Assembly (NCBI GenBank): GCA_000149265.1
Contig: CH000202.1
Span: 112,514 to 176,513 of the forward strand
Direction of reading: 5' to 3'
DNA: 64,000 nt
Source of the DNA: Ciona savignyi
Lineage: Eukaryota > Chordata > Ascidiacea > Phlebobranchia > Cionidae
Shown: in pieces, positions 10,199 through 22,559 of the stretch
Layout of the letters: every line of letters starts with the position of its first letter
How positions within the stretch are numbered: position 1 is the stretch's first letter
The notes under the pieces: generated by a model
Told to the model about the DNA's origin: nothing
What the model saw: the letters and a program-made list of their open reading frames with translations, nothing else
The model's database searches: none
Position numbers and translations under genes: made by a program

Positions 10199-13100
10199 AT
10201 GGCGGAGCAGTCAATACGTCCTGATGATCTTGCTCTAGTGGTTCCAGTAACTGAAATCGAAGAAGAGAAAGATGAATCAGCAAAAATGATGGAATCCAAT
10301 ATATACCCACGGCAGCTGATGGAACATTTGAACAGGTAAAGTAATATTGACAATGTTTACAAAGCATCGTAAAGCACAAGTTGTTACCCATTATTTCACT
10401 GGATTCAGTTAATAACCATTAATGTCCTATTCATTGCCGGCTAGCCAATCATAAATGATCCAGTGGTTATGGTGTATGTTCTTCGTTAAACAGAAATTGC
10501 TAGAAGGAAAAAATAAACACCATTCCGGTTGAATGACGATTAGATTTATTTCGAATTTTGTACCAACCCGATTTTTTTACTTGACTAAGTTGAACCCATG
10601 ATGGGCATGTCACTAAGAGCCATATATAAATCGTGATAAACATTCGGTCACACTATCGTTTCACTAACCGAGTCTTTCTTATAGACAACGCACAAATAAG
10701 GAGTACTGTGACTTCACAATACACGTCGGTGACAAAGAGTTTCCAGTTCATCAGAATATACTTGCAGCCAGAAGCGAATACTTCAATGTTATGTTTACTT
10801 CAAAGGTGGGTGGAGTGTTCACTACAAGTTAACTTGATAGGAGAAATAAAGAACAGATATTTGTTTACTTGATAAATATGCTAGGGCCAATAAGAATAAT
10901 CTAACTGAATACATTAGACAGCTTTTTAAGTTTTGTTTATAAGCCCAAGGTTACGGAAACAAAATCATCCACTAACTTATTATGGGTCCCATTTGAAAAA
11001 TTGGGACACATATTTATGGGTCCCATTTGAAAAAAATGGGACACATATTGTTTTTGTCCGTTTTTTTCGTTTTTTTTTCTATTTTTTTCTTCGTCAAACG
11101 CTTGACAGGCATGGCATAGCGCCCCGACAAACCAATATTTTGGGTAATAAATTGAGGGGAATTCCCCTTGGACGTTAAAAACCAAAACGGTCATTTTTTT
11201 CTAAAAATTAGCTTTTTAGGCCATAGCGCTTGAACGGCTGCTCCAATTTGAATCAAATTTGGTGGAATATGAGTGCACTAGTCACTGATTTAACACTTAA
11301 AAGAAATAAAAAAATTACCTAGGGAAATACCCTAAAAATTAAACTTTTGCTGTTAAATGATAATTGTGACACGCATGCTATGGCGCACCGACATCTACCA
11401 GAAGGGTTAATGGAATCGCAATGAAACTCGGTGATTTGTTGGACAACATGGTCTAGATATGCAGAAACTAAAATTTTGGGTGGTAAATCCAGGGGAATTC
11501 CCCTGGGACGTTAAAAATCAAAACGCTATTTTTTTTCTAAAAAATTGCCTTTTTTGGGCATGGCGTTAAAAATCAAAACGTTTTTTTGATAATAACATTG
11601 TACATTAGTTACTGTGTATAGTGTAGACCAGGCGCGCCGAACGTACGAAAAGCCAGTGGATGCGAGGGTTGGAAGAAAATCAATTTCGCGTTTTTAACAT
11701 TTAAAAAAAATTATATTGTCCAAGAATGAGTCTCTTGGACATTTCATACTAGGCCATTAACGATAAAAAATATCGAGCCGGTACCGATTCGGCATGATTA
11801 GTAAAAGTTTTATTAAATAATTTGAAGCCACTGCTTTCATCGCGCTGATTGCAATAAAATCTCCAGCTAAAAACAAAATAAAATGAGTGAATAAATTGTA
11901 TAAACTTCTCGTGTTTTGCAATGTTGACTTTAGAATACCAACTGACAAATTATCTCGCAATGGCACAAAAAACGATGCGCTGATGCAAGTTGTTTTCCGA
12001 GCTCTCGCTTTAAAAAAAAATTATACTTCTGCGCAAGATAGATGCGCTAAGGAGAAAAAATGGTTAGGTTATAACCGTCCGATTTGCAGCCAAAGGACCG
12101 AGTTATAAAATAATTTAATCGTCCCGTCATAAACCATTCGACTTTCTTTACTTGAGTGAAATAATTATAGACGTAACTAAAAAGTAGTTTAAAAATCAAT
12201 TCAAACAACAATAATATACATTTTTAATCCTGAAAATTTTAATTGTGTGAATTGCGTAAAATATGTTTAAACGCATTTTTCACTCTATGTTTTTAATTGA
12301 TAACAGATTGATTATAGTCATACTTAAGTAACATAAGTGTACTTTCTCTTATCATTATCGAGCTTAGAGCTTTCGCACGGGGCATCAAAAAGATACACGC
12401 GTCTACTTATTTCGGCCAGTTGCAAGTTGGACGAAAGCCAAACAATCCTCCTAATTATTATTATATTTATATATAATAATTAATATATATAAATTATGTA
12501 TCTTACATATATTTTACAAACAAATGCCATTTAAATTTAAACTTTAGCTTAAGCTTGATCTGTACATTTAAGCAGTGTAAATAACTGTTTAAATGCTTTA
12601 GAGCTGTAAAGTAGAACTATATTTAGGGGTTAACACTTGAGCAATCGTCAGATCACCTCGCGCCCATCGTCGGGTTACCGGAGCTATTGCAGTGTGTAGT
12701 ATATGATAAACACGGTCCTTTAATTTGGTAGAACCCATTAATCCGCTGAGTTCAGGCAATGTCCGTAAAAGGCCTTGCCCAAGGACACAACCGACTAGCT
12801 AGCGACCAGTTTCGCACCTTCAACCTTTAGATTGAAAGGCGACGCACTTAACCGTTAGACCAACGGGCCGGACTATTTCTCTCATAGGTTTGCATTTTCA
12901 CGTCAGAAAACCAGCGTTTATTGGACCCGATTAAGATCGCGATCAAATTTGTAAGATTTTTAATAATCTCGAAAAATCATTATAGGCTCAGCACAAGGAA
13001 TTACCGTGATACAAAAAAAACCCTTTGTTCTCCCATTGCGACCCATGTATATCTTGCGCAATTGAATTGTAGTGCAGAGAGGCAATTTATTTTACGATCT

Positions 13101-16056
13101 GATGACCGGAACGCAAAACAATAGGCGATGCTGCGTACCCTGGAAAAATGCGCCGGTATGCTGGCCTACTCTGCATCCCCGGGTTCGGCGCCACTGGTTT
13201 AGATATGTGTTTAGGTGTTTAGCTTTAGTTAAAGTATTTTCCCAATGGTATTTTATTTAATAAACCATGCATTATGTTTTCTGTTTATACTATTTCATAT
13301 CGCTTATAAATTATATTTGTTCAGACTCCAGTCTTTGTGATTTTTTTACCACACTTTGCAGGACTTTCTTTGTGAATTTCCAAGCTGTTATGAAAGGATA
13401 GTGCATCATTACTATTTGGTTGGGAGTAAAACTAATATTGACCCCAATCTACGAAAAGGATTTCTTCCAGGTAGGAAAATTTATAAATCTAACATTTTCT
13501 TTATTTAATAATTGATTCTCTTTTAGCAGATGCAAACATTGGGTTTTTTGCATATGGGGTAGGCCTATATTATCGTATTGATATCCATCCATCAGAAAAC
13601 AAATTTCAACTCCGCAAGGTATAAATATTTGATGCAAAACATTTTACATACTTATAATTTTTCCAGGTTTCATTTTGCTAATATTAATTTAAAATGTTGA
13701 AATATCTGCCGCAATTGATGTTTTTTTTAATATTGGGTTTAATGGACATATCTGTTTTTTTAAATTGTCATAGCATGTGTAGTTACTGATTGTTTAACAA
13801 TATTTTAATAAAGGTGGGAAAAGTAAAACAAAATAAAAATTTGTTTTGCAGGTCAAGAGTAATTGTTATTCTTCTATTCTATCTTCCTGTGTTCACGGTA
13901 ACAATGGTTATGTCTGCGACCAGTCGCACCTCTATTGTTACGATGAAAAAACATGGGAAAATTTTGCTCAACTGCCAACGAACTTCCAATGCCAATATAT
14001 GGTCTATATTGGTTGGTAGATTTAAATTTAGATAAAATTATACATTGTTAAATTACATTTATTTATTATTAGCTAGTTGGTTGTGTCTGTGGTTATAGCG
14101 CAGTACATTAGTTGATTCTACTAAAACTAAAAGAAAGCCTTAATCATATTCAATACATTACAATAGCTTCAGTGGTGGCGCAAGTCATCGGACCAAAACA
14201 GATTACCCTCACCCACATCGAGTTATGTAATACTTTGCAATGTAATTAATGGTTGGGTTGCATGCTCTTCGTGATATCTTGCGTATAAGAGCTTGAGTTT
14301 GCCAATAGGCACAGAGCTACATATGACCGTGTTCACCCAAGATATATTTTCAACTTTATAGATTTACCTGTTAAAGTGTCAACATTTTTTTCAGATTTAT
14401 TTACAGTTCCATCAATTTATCTTTTTGGAATCGGTACAACTCAGACATCTATGTATGGCGAATCACGGACAGAAACAACTTACCAAATTTATAAGTTTAA
14501 CATTAGATCCAAACAATTTAACGAGGTGGTAACATGTTCTACGCCGTGGCGAACTGGTGCTTCTGTTGTGGCTGTTAAAGGTGGGGAATTCACTTTTAGT
14601 ACTTGTATAATCGCACCTAGCCAACCTTTGTGCACCATTTGAGAAACACTGTTGTAGATCAATGCATATTAGTTGACCAATGTTTTACAGATAAGATGTG
14701 CATCATGGGAGGTTACCTCTATCGCCATGGATCGTCCAACACAACAACAGGTATTTTTATAACGATACCATTATTTAATTTATTTTCTCGTTTTTTTATT
14801 ACACTGGGAAAACACAAAGGACGTAATTACAGGGGTCATCGTCAGATTACCTAGTTTCCAATGTCGTTTAATGAAGGTATTGCACTGTTAAAATGATAGA
14901 GATGTTGCTCTAAGAACAAAAAGAACGACCCAATGACCGGTTTCAAACCTACCACCTTTTGGCTGAAAGTTTATTAGCCAAGTTATTCATATGGACAACT
15001 ACTAGTTATTTTAACCGGTTTATTTTACAGCTTCTAATCAGGTTGACATACTTAACCTAAAGGAAGATGTTGACAAATTTTACCGAAATAAAAGATTTCA
15101 CTGGAAGATTGGACAAAACTTAAACATTCCTAGAGCTGACTTTGCCGCTGCACAGCTTCGTTCCCGCATTTATTCCTTCGGTAAAATTACTCCACACATA
15201 TCTTTAGTTATCCAACTAAGTTGATCAACCTTTTCAAGGTGGATTTGGCAAACACAACGAACGACTCACAAGCGGAGAGTTCATGGATCTCTCTAATGGG
15301 GTTTGGAACAAACTTACAAACGATGTTCCCCTTCCACTTGATTCTGCGTCAGCATTTTGCGTGGGTGACCACATTGCAGTACATGAAAAGTAGGTTAAAT
15401 GTTGACACTGCTGCTCCATGCTAGATTATTTTGTGTTTTATCTTGCATTTTGCATTAGTTCTTTAGAACTTGAGATCTATGTTTATCTTGTAAATGGCAA
15501 ACCGTAATGGGCCTTACCACCTTGGCAATCGTTAAATCACCTCGTGTCCACCATTGAGTTACCGGAGCTATTGCAGTGTGTTGTGTTTGATTGACACGTT
15601 TCTTTATTTTGGTAGATCCCAAAATTCTACTGGGTTTGGATAATGTCCGTTAAGTGCCTTGCACAACCAACTGGCTAGTGATCAATTTTCGAACCTGCAA
15701 CCTTGCGACTCTTTAATTAAAATATTGGCATAGAATGCATAGAATAATTGGAAAAACGTGAGCATTAACACCTTTACTCAGTTCGGGTATGAGAACTCAA
15801 TCCAAAGGTGTGTGAGTAAATAGTTAACAAGACTTATTTAAATATGGAGTTCTGTATAAAAAGGCTTACAAGCCCATTATGTGTTTAAAACTTGCCCGAT
15901 TACAAAATAAATAATTATTAAAATAGGAAAGGAACCTTGAAGAAAATCTTTCTGTTTAACTCCTTCAATGAAGAATGGGTGGTGCTGGAGAATGTCAAGA
16001 AAGGTAAACCTATCATGATGAACTCAGTTGGATTTCTCGGCAAATCTTTACATTAA
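10199..16056 (+). CDS. Kelch-like protein K1, lacking BTB C-half and BACK exons
   Basis: Ten exons by splice sites and paralog comparison: 10199-10335, 10685-10805, 13362-13470, 13530-13618, 13852-14011, 14395-14580, 14691-14750, 15031-15180, 15239-15389, 15927-16056. They sum to 1293 nt, a 430-residue open frame. Exon 1 is an acidic leader ending YPRQLMEHLNR. Exon 2 is the BTB start (EYCDFTIHVGDKEFPVHQN, ILAARSEYFNVMFTSK). Exon 3 is the BACK-to-kelch linker (YYLVGSKTNID). Exons 4-10 form divergent kelch repeats (GNNGYVCDQSHLYCYDEKTW, KMCIMGGYLY, IPRADFAAAQLRSRIYSFG). The family needs BTB for dimerisation and cullin-3 binding, and BACK for positioning the propeller. K1 lacks both parts, so it may be a pseudogene or a propeller-only protein. 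The frame is open because the two missing exons leave phase 0 on both sides. Confidence 0.7.
10979..11585. repeat. Palindrome-bearing repeat in K1 intron
   Basis: Contains two diverged copies of a unit with GGGGAATTCCCC (11156-11167 and 11492-11503; the second lies in an 18-bp perfect palindrome, 11489-11506) followed by GGACGTTAAAAA-C-AAAACG. A short direct repeat TATGGGTCCCATTTGAAAAA occurs twice at 10979-11035. Distantly similar to the elements at 28668-28800, 45430-45550 and 57120-57240. It occupies the place where K1's missing exons would be. Confidence 0.6.
11586..12625. repeat. Duplicated intron segment shared with K2
   Basis: Collinear with 34410-35660, starting near GACCAGGCGCGCCGAACG. 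Here it lacks the roughly 210-bp insert present at 35281-35490. The end is a palindrome-rich TATA tract. Part of the common kelch-locus intron, no coding content seen. Confidence 0.75.
12626..12873 (-). repeat. tRNA-derived SINE (S2)
   Basis: Reverse-strand copy with GGCCTTGCCCAAGGACACAA and the tRNA-like head at 12830-12873. The orthologous insertion sits at 35662-35908 in K2, so it predates the K1/K2 duplication. Confidence 0.8.
15515..15715 (-). repeat. SINE S2, partial
   Basis: Retains GAGTTACCGGAGCTATTGCA and CAATTTTCGAACCTGCAACC but lacks both ends. It lies in the last K1 intron; the equivalent in K4 is 62575-62760. Confidence 0.65.
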
Positions 16057-16299
16057 AAAACGGACTTTACTAATCTGCGGGATTTTTGTATTTTCGTTTG
16101 AGTGGTATTTTCGTCATTAACGTGAGAGGGACGGGGTGTATCAGGAGGGGTTAGGGTTATTTCATGATAACCCTTTTCCGCTCATGTTAAAGTGGACACT
16201 ACCTATTATTGATCTTTGAAATATTTGTTTTCGTGTCAAAAATCAAGTATTATTTTAAACGAATCCTTATAAGCATAGTTAGCTATAATATGCATAATG

Positions 16300-17500
16300 T
16301 ATCCATTTTTTCTTTCATTTGGCTTATTTGATTTAAAAAACAAGTCATCATTATTAAGTGATACATAATTAAAGTATGATTCTCTGAAGCATCCTTGCAA
16401 TATTACCAGCTGTGTTCAATTCGTTCTTTGCAATGGGTAGATATATACGATTGTTATTCACAGTGTTGTATTGAAATGTGCGCGAGGTAATCTGACGATA
16501 GTCCGCGTGATCACACTACTTGCTTTTCAGTTCGGAAATCCTTCGTTTAAAACGCAACACCTATATATTCTAACCAAAATTATTCTTTGTTGATTCATCA
16601 GACAGCGACGTGGTTTCATCAGACAGTGACGAATATTAAAGTGGCGCGTATGATCTGCTTATTACAAGATTGCATAGACAACTTAAATTATCTGGGATCA
16701 ATTGCCACATGGAACGGATCACCGAGCTCCAGAATTTACTCTCAACTAGACTCTACTTAGTAAAATTATCATTTATTGTGACATTACATTTTTGTTTGAC
16801 ACTTCAACATTTAAACTTACATTTTATTTTGTTGACTTTTAAATATTTAAGCCAACACCTGCCAACCAGGAGAAGAAAATTGCATTATCTGACCAAACGT
16901 TGTTTGGACGGTGGTATTTATCATGTTTTTGGGGCACTCAAACTAAAGATATTGAAGCTGTTTTTATTTAATGTACTTTTATTATTTTGCTGGAAAATAA
17001 ATGTGATTTTGTCTGGACCTACTGGACCTTTTCTTTAATGAGCCATTGATTTAATCTAGATTGAAAATACATGGACAACTAAGAACTAACTGTACATTGT
17101 GAGACCCTTACTCAAAATTATTAAACTTACGGTAATAAAACAAAATTGGCAAGTGGATTTTAAGTGTCTATATAAAAGCACTGAATTGGACTTTATTCAA
17201 AGTTTTAACAAACTTATAACTTAAATTGGCGCTGTAACACAGGTAATTTAGCATCTTACAAAATAAACGTAATGTCGTCGAAAATACAAGTAAAGGCAAA
17301 AGTAAAGAACTGAATTTAAACACGCTTTAATAAATTAATCAACGAAAAACACGCGCGCCAGACTGATTAAGTGATGTCATAATAAAATACCATATCATTC
17401 ACCCATTCTTAAAAATATGAGCAATATCGTTGAGAGGGTATGCCTTTGTTGAGAGCAGAGCGTCTTACAGTATCTTCGGTATTATCAGGAGTTATATTAG
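16300..17500. repeat. Segment downstream of K1, duplicated
   Basis: Matches 21408-22330 (with small deletions), and its first 170 bp match 52555-52735 downstream of K3. The landmark is AGTCATCATTATTAAGTGAT. A 122-residue plus-strand frame here is not conserved in the second copy. Confidence 0.7.
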
Positions 17501-18160
17501 CGGTAGGAGCCACTTTTTCGAAAAGTTTCATGAGATTTCTATGGTTGATGCACTTGCGTTAAAAACAAGTTTTACCAGTGCTACTATATTCGGAGCTTAT
17601 TTTGACAACGTTTGAAGCTTTTGAAATGTACCAACACTCAAAGTGGCTCAAAAGTTCCCCTACGGTTGGGTCCTTTGAGCCACCCTATAGGAACCTTTGA
17701 GCCACTTAAAAATTAACAGTATTTTGATTAATAACCACATAATTCGATTAATTTAGTAACAGCAACCCACTTTAAACAAACAAAAGTGATTTATTTCTGT
17801 CTAGAAGTGACTTTAACTCTTCTCAATTGCTGTTCTTATCTCTAATTGGAGCATGTGGATAAGGCTGTAATTGCTGGGGACCTGGGGTGAAACATAGATC
17901 GATAAACTAGTTGAGGAATCAACACTAACCACACAACTTGCTCCTTCTGAAACTGAAACTGGGCTGGTACTGTTTTCTTGCGTAAACTTTCCGGTTCTGG
18001 CTAATTAGAAACTTCGCTTGGCAAAAACATGTCCTCTTGAAACAAATTTCTTTTTTTGTGATGACAGATTCCACAGCAATTTTCAACTTTACTAAATGAT
18101 CCATGTGAGGATTGCTTAAGCTTTTAGCGGGCCTTTTTAATTTAGGTAACGTCGGGTGAA
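17501..18160. other. Intergenic with small hairpin
   Basis: No gene or element seen apart from an inverted repeat at 17641-17658 / 17690-17707 (arms read AAGTGGCTCAAAAGTTCC and its near-complement, 31-nt loop). The loop itself holds another copy of the arm core, TCCTTTGAGCCAC. This segment is absent from the second copy of the duplicated block. Confidence 0.55.
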
Positions 18161-18355
18161 ACTAAAAGGAAGAAAAGCGGGAAGGAGGGAAACTGCACAC
18201 TAAAATAAAGATTATGACATAAGATTTAGTTTTAAACATGGGGTTGGAGTTAGGGTTAGTTCTGGGGTTGAGATTAGTGTTTAGGGCAGGGTTTAAATTA
18301 GTTTCCGTAGTTTTATTGATGAGGTTCCCACTTTTCCTCTTTCCCTCCTTTTAGT
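18161..18355 (-). mobile_element. MITE family M1, best preserved copy
   Basis: Terminal inverted repeats ACTAAAAGGAAGAAAAG / CTTTCCCTCCTTTTAGT. The interior has GGGTTGGAGTTAGGGTTAG. About 195 bp, no coding capacity. Confidence 0.75.
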
Positions 18356-18810
18356 GTTTCCCGGTAACTTTGACTAAAATAATTTATCCTTAACTAAATA
18401 TTTTCAAAGGCATATTCATTAACATAATACCGTATTGCAGTTTGCATACTAGGCGTTTCATTAAAATTAAGTTCATAGGCTAATAAAATAAGAAAATATG
18501 GTATAACCTATTGGCTGATAGGCCTGTATTGTACACATATAGTTAAAATATAGCTTTGATTTTCAAACGGTCTACTAAAAAGAAAAAGTTACCTATACTC
18601 TATCACTGACTAAAATTAATTAATTTTAACAATATGCTGCCTTATTGCTAAAACAAAATTACGATTGGGAGTCTTAGTTTATAAACAGTACACAAAACAC
18701 AAAAACAACTACAACTTCAACAATATTTTCGCGAATGTCCCGCCATTTTCTACATAGAAATAAGTTTTTATAACGATTCATTTCGTGATTAAAATATTAA
18801 CTGGGGTGGT
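18356..18810. other. Intergenic, nothing recognised
   Basis: AT-rich spacer between the MITE and the 3' end of the Gypsy pol fragment; could contain element 3' sequence but no LTR pair was found. Confidence 0.4.
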
Positions 18811-20204
18811 TTAAAGCTCCCGCATGGTCATAGGTGCCGCCTTTCCCCTACTAGGCTCGCTGACGATATCAATTGTAGAAGGGTTATTAGAATTAGCGGT
18901 GCTGGATTTATTGCATAAATTATGCGAGACATGGTTTAAAATTTCCGAACTAAGTTCTATATCGCCATCAGCAGTCACGTGATCAACAGGATCCGGCGGA
19001 CAAGGTGGCTGCAATGTCACTGAAAGACACAGTAGCTTCGCGACCATAGGGAAACCGAACATTTGCGTTGGTCGGATTGATATTTACCAGTTCAACCTCG
19101 TCTGCTAGCGGCGCGCTCTTGTTCGGTCTCGCAAATCGGCTCGCAAATACTTTTCCAGGGTTGGTCATCCATGTTGGAAGAGATTCGTCGGTTGTTGATC
19201 TTCTTGAAACTTAAAAAACGTTCGTGGAGCGTAGCATTAGTAGCAGTACATACTAAAGATGTAAAGGGTCTTCAAAACCTGCAAAATAGTTTTCCATATA
19301 GTCCCAACACATTTCGCTTGTCCATTTCCAGCAGGATGATAGATACTTGATTTGCTTGACGCAATGCAACGTCTTAACAAAATATTTTGAACGCAAACAA
19401 CTTGTCGAGATAAGTGATCACGGTTAGGGTCGTCATGTCCTTACATGGAGAAACAAAGGAAAATCGTGAAAACTCGTCAATAATAATCAAAAAATACTTA
19501 TTGCTGGATGTTGAAGAAATGGGACCTTCAAAATCTACGCTCATACGCTTCATTGGCTGCGTTGGCTTGATTACGGTTACCGTATTTGGTCGAAAGAATT
19601 GTGGTTCAAGTTCAGCACATACCTTACATTCAGCTGTAACCCTCCGAACATCCGCAATGGAGTGTGGCGGGTTCTTTATACGAACAAAGTGTAATAGGCG
19701 TGAGACACCAGGAATGACAGGTTATTGTGGAGGTATTCCAAATTGTACACGCCGAGGATGAGGAGCAAAATGCTCTCGTAAAAGAGTCTGGGCCAACGTT
19801 TTGTTGTCCAGGGCGATACTTCATAACGTATGAAAATGCAGCCAGCTCCATGCGCCATAGCTGGACTTTTTTATTCTTAATCTTTGATCCATCATAACTG
19901 TCGAGCATAATAGGAACGAACGTTGGTCAGTGATTGGTGGAAACGTTTTCCTAGAAAGCAAATGAGACCACTTTCGTACTGCTTCTATAACAGCTGTTGC
20001 TTTCTTTTCATATGCGGGTAATGAATCTCGCTCCCCTGTAAGGTACAAGACATAAAAGCCACTGGTCGCCCGCCTTGATTCAAAGTAGAAGAAACTGCGA
20101 CATTCGAAGCGTCACATTCGACAACGAAAGGAGCATGCTCTTTAATAGATCGAGAATAATTCCAAACACTTTATATACGCTGTACAAATTCCGCTTGTGG
20201 GGGA
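18811..20204 (-). pseudogene. Gypsy-type pol fragment A (RNase H and integrase)
   Basis: Minus-strand relic of a Ty3/Gypsy-type polyprotein. From high to low coordinate: RNase H (about 20170-19790) with VECDASNVA, EAVRKWSHLLSRK, ITDQRS and KYRPGQQNV; then the integrase core (about 19580-19290) with an RLSVDFKGP-like start and IIDEFSRF; then the integrase C-terminus and tail (19170-18811) ending in a stop. Several frameshifts and stops separate these pieces, and about 60 bp present in copy B are missing. Gag, protease and reverse transcriptase are absent, and the upstream end is cut at about 20204, where an unrelated repeat starts. No LTRs were found. Confidence 0.8.
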
Positions 20205-20560
20205 GCATAAACTTGCTGACAGGGAATGAAACGTTAAAAAGTATGGTGCAAAGCGAGCTAGTCTTTTAAATCGGGATTCCTGTTTTGGGGACTTCTTAAC
20301 CACAACTCCAAATTGACACAAAAAGGTGCAAGGAAACATAACAATGCAAAATAAGATATGCTGAAGAAAGAATAAGCAAAAGCACGAATATATAAAGGTA
20401 GCCATTCGCTACGTGCCTTCTTACATTAGGCTGAAAGGACTGATACTGACAACGACCTGGCTACTAGAAGGATGAACAGGAATAATGGACGATTTACAAA
20501 GCGATGACGTTGATAATCCACACACAGATGCACAGAGCTTTTAATAACATTAACGTGGAC
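20205..20560. repeat. Block shared with the PRSS23 distal region
   Basis: Matches 2121-2465, 23867-24220 and 38045-38395; landmark AACTTGCTGACAGGGAATGA. Confidence 0.75.
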
Positions 20561-20605
20561 AGAGCAGGGCACGTTAAGACCCGGGCATAAGTCGAAATAC
20601 CACCT

Positions 20606-20911
20606 AGGAGGATAGGATAGTAGGATAGAATATTCATCTTTATCCCCGTGATTGGGAAAACCAAGGGAGTTAACACACAGGCAATCGTCGAATCACCTCG
20701 CGCCCATCGTCGGGTTACCGGAGCTATTGCAGTGTGTTGTATATGATAGACACGTTCCTTTAATTTGGTAGAACCCATTAATCCGCTAGGGTCAGGCAAT
20801 GTCTGTAAAGTGCCTTGCCCAAGGACACAACCGACTAGCTAGCGACAAGTTTCGCACCTGCACCCTCGTGATTGAAAGGCGACGCACTTAACCGTTAGAC
20901 CAACCTGCCCG
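20606..20911 (-). repeat. tRNA-derived SINE (S2), full length
   Basis: Begins with the reverse tail AGGATAGGATAGTAGGATAG and runs to the tRNA-like head at 20911. The paralogous insertion is 24266-24574, so the SINE was there before the block duplicated. Confidence 0.8.
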
Positions 20912-21400
20912 CATTCGGTATAACGGCGCCATTACAGGGAGTTGAACATTGAAAATCGTTTGCGATACGAACCCTTTTCAAACACGCAATCTTTTCGCAA
21001 GCGACTGGTTTCGATCCCACACACATGGGTGTGTTCCCACATGGGATTTTGATCTACGGTTCTGGTGATAGCGGTTCTGGTGTAAATATTGTTAAAACAT
21101 GATTCAGATATATCAAAAATGAAATTGTGTCTAACAAATTTAAGGAATTTCCAGAACGATTTAAAATAACCATTGAACAGTTTACTATTACAGACAGTCG
21201 TTTTAACTTAATTTTTTAATTGATTAAAAAAAATGACACAAATTCAAGACTTCAATTAGTCAAGAGATATAATTTTCAGTTGGGTAGTTATAACTCCAAT
21301 AATTTGTCCACTAATATAAAAATACAAATACAGAATCAAAGTGGAGTCGCGCGGTCATTTAGTTTTAAACAATCATAAATGGTAAACGTCGGATTTGTTT
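20912..21400. repeat. Duplicated flank, copy 1
   Basis: Recurs at 24575-25080 and 39590-40080; landmarks GGTTCTGGTGTAAATATTG and GTAAACGTCGGATTTGTTTG. No coding content. Confidence 0.75.
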
Positions 21401-21407
21401 GATTAAC

Positions 21408-22559
21408 ATCCATTTTTTCTTTCAATGGGCATATTTTATTTGAACAATAAGTCATCATTATTAAGTGATATATAATTAAAGTATGATCCTCTGAAGCATT
21501 TTTTCTTTCTTTGATATTGGTAGATACATACGATTGTTATTCACAGTGTCAGTGACGAATATTAAAGTGGCGCGTATGGACTTTACTTAGTAAAATTATC
21601 ATTTATTCTGACATTACATTTTTACTTGACACTCCAACATTTAAACCTACATTTTATTTTGTTGATTTTTAAAGATTAAAATCAACACCTGCCAACCAGG
21701 AGAAGAAAAATGCATTATCTGACCAAACGTTGTTTGGACGGTGGTATTTATTACGTTTTTGGTAAACTTAAACTAAAGATATTGAAGGTGTTTTTATTGA
21801 AATGTACTATTATTATTTTGCTGGAAAATAAATTTGATTTTGTCTCTACCTACTGGACCGTTTCTTTAATGAGCCAGTGATAAAATCCAGATTGAAAATG
21901 CATGTATAACTAAGAACTAACTGTACATTGTGAGCCTTATAACTCAAAATTATTAAACTTACGGTAATAAAACAAAATTGGCAAAAATATTTAATTTCAG
22001 TGGATTTTTAAGTGTATTTATAAAAGCACTGAATTTGACTTTTTTAAAGTTTTAACAAACTTATAACTTAAATTGGCGCTGTAACACAGGTAATTTAGCA
22101 TCTTACAAAATAAACGTAATGTCGTCAAAAATACAAGTAAAGGCAAAAGTAAAAAATTGAATTTAAACACGCTATAATAAAACAATCAACAAAAACTGAT
22201 TAAGTGATGCCATAATATTTCATTCACCCCTTCTTAAAAATATGAGTTGCAATATCGATAAGGGGGTATGCCTTTGGTACTGCGAGCAGAGCGTCTTACA
22301 GTAAGTTTGGTATTATCAGGTGTTACGATCACGTGTTTTTTGGTGTGTTTTTATTTGCTCTCTTGTTTAAGTTGTATGTCACATCCTGTTTTAGTGCGTA
22401 TTGCGTGGAATCCTTGTGACCTTAGGTGATTTCATTTTTAACTAGGAACCAAGTGGTGGTCTAATTGAAACCATACTATTGTTAAAAGAGTTTTTTTCTG
22501 TAATGCACGGAAAATTATTGTATTGCTTAAATGTGCCAGACAGGGTTTAAAATTTTCCG
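21408..22559. repeat. Second copy of the K1 downstream segment
   Basis: 21408-22330 matches 16300-17500. It is then followed by about 230 bp that I do not recognise before Gypsy fragment B. The junction at 21400/21408 is where the second duplication unit starts. Confidence 0.7.

Noticed and set aside
11757..11966. Conserved minus-strand frame, also at 34585-34794
   Set aside because: It lies in a duplicated intron with high nucleotide identity, so conservation says nothing about coding; no domain.
16670..17038. 122-residue plus-strand frame downstream of K1
   Set aside because: Not maintained in the second copy at 21.6-21.9 kb; Leu-rich low-complexity translation.
18240..18290. Telomere-like TTAGGG motifs
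   Set aside because: Only a few irregular copies inside a MITE interior that recurs elsewhere.
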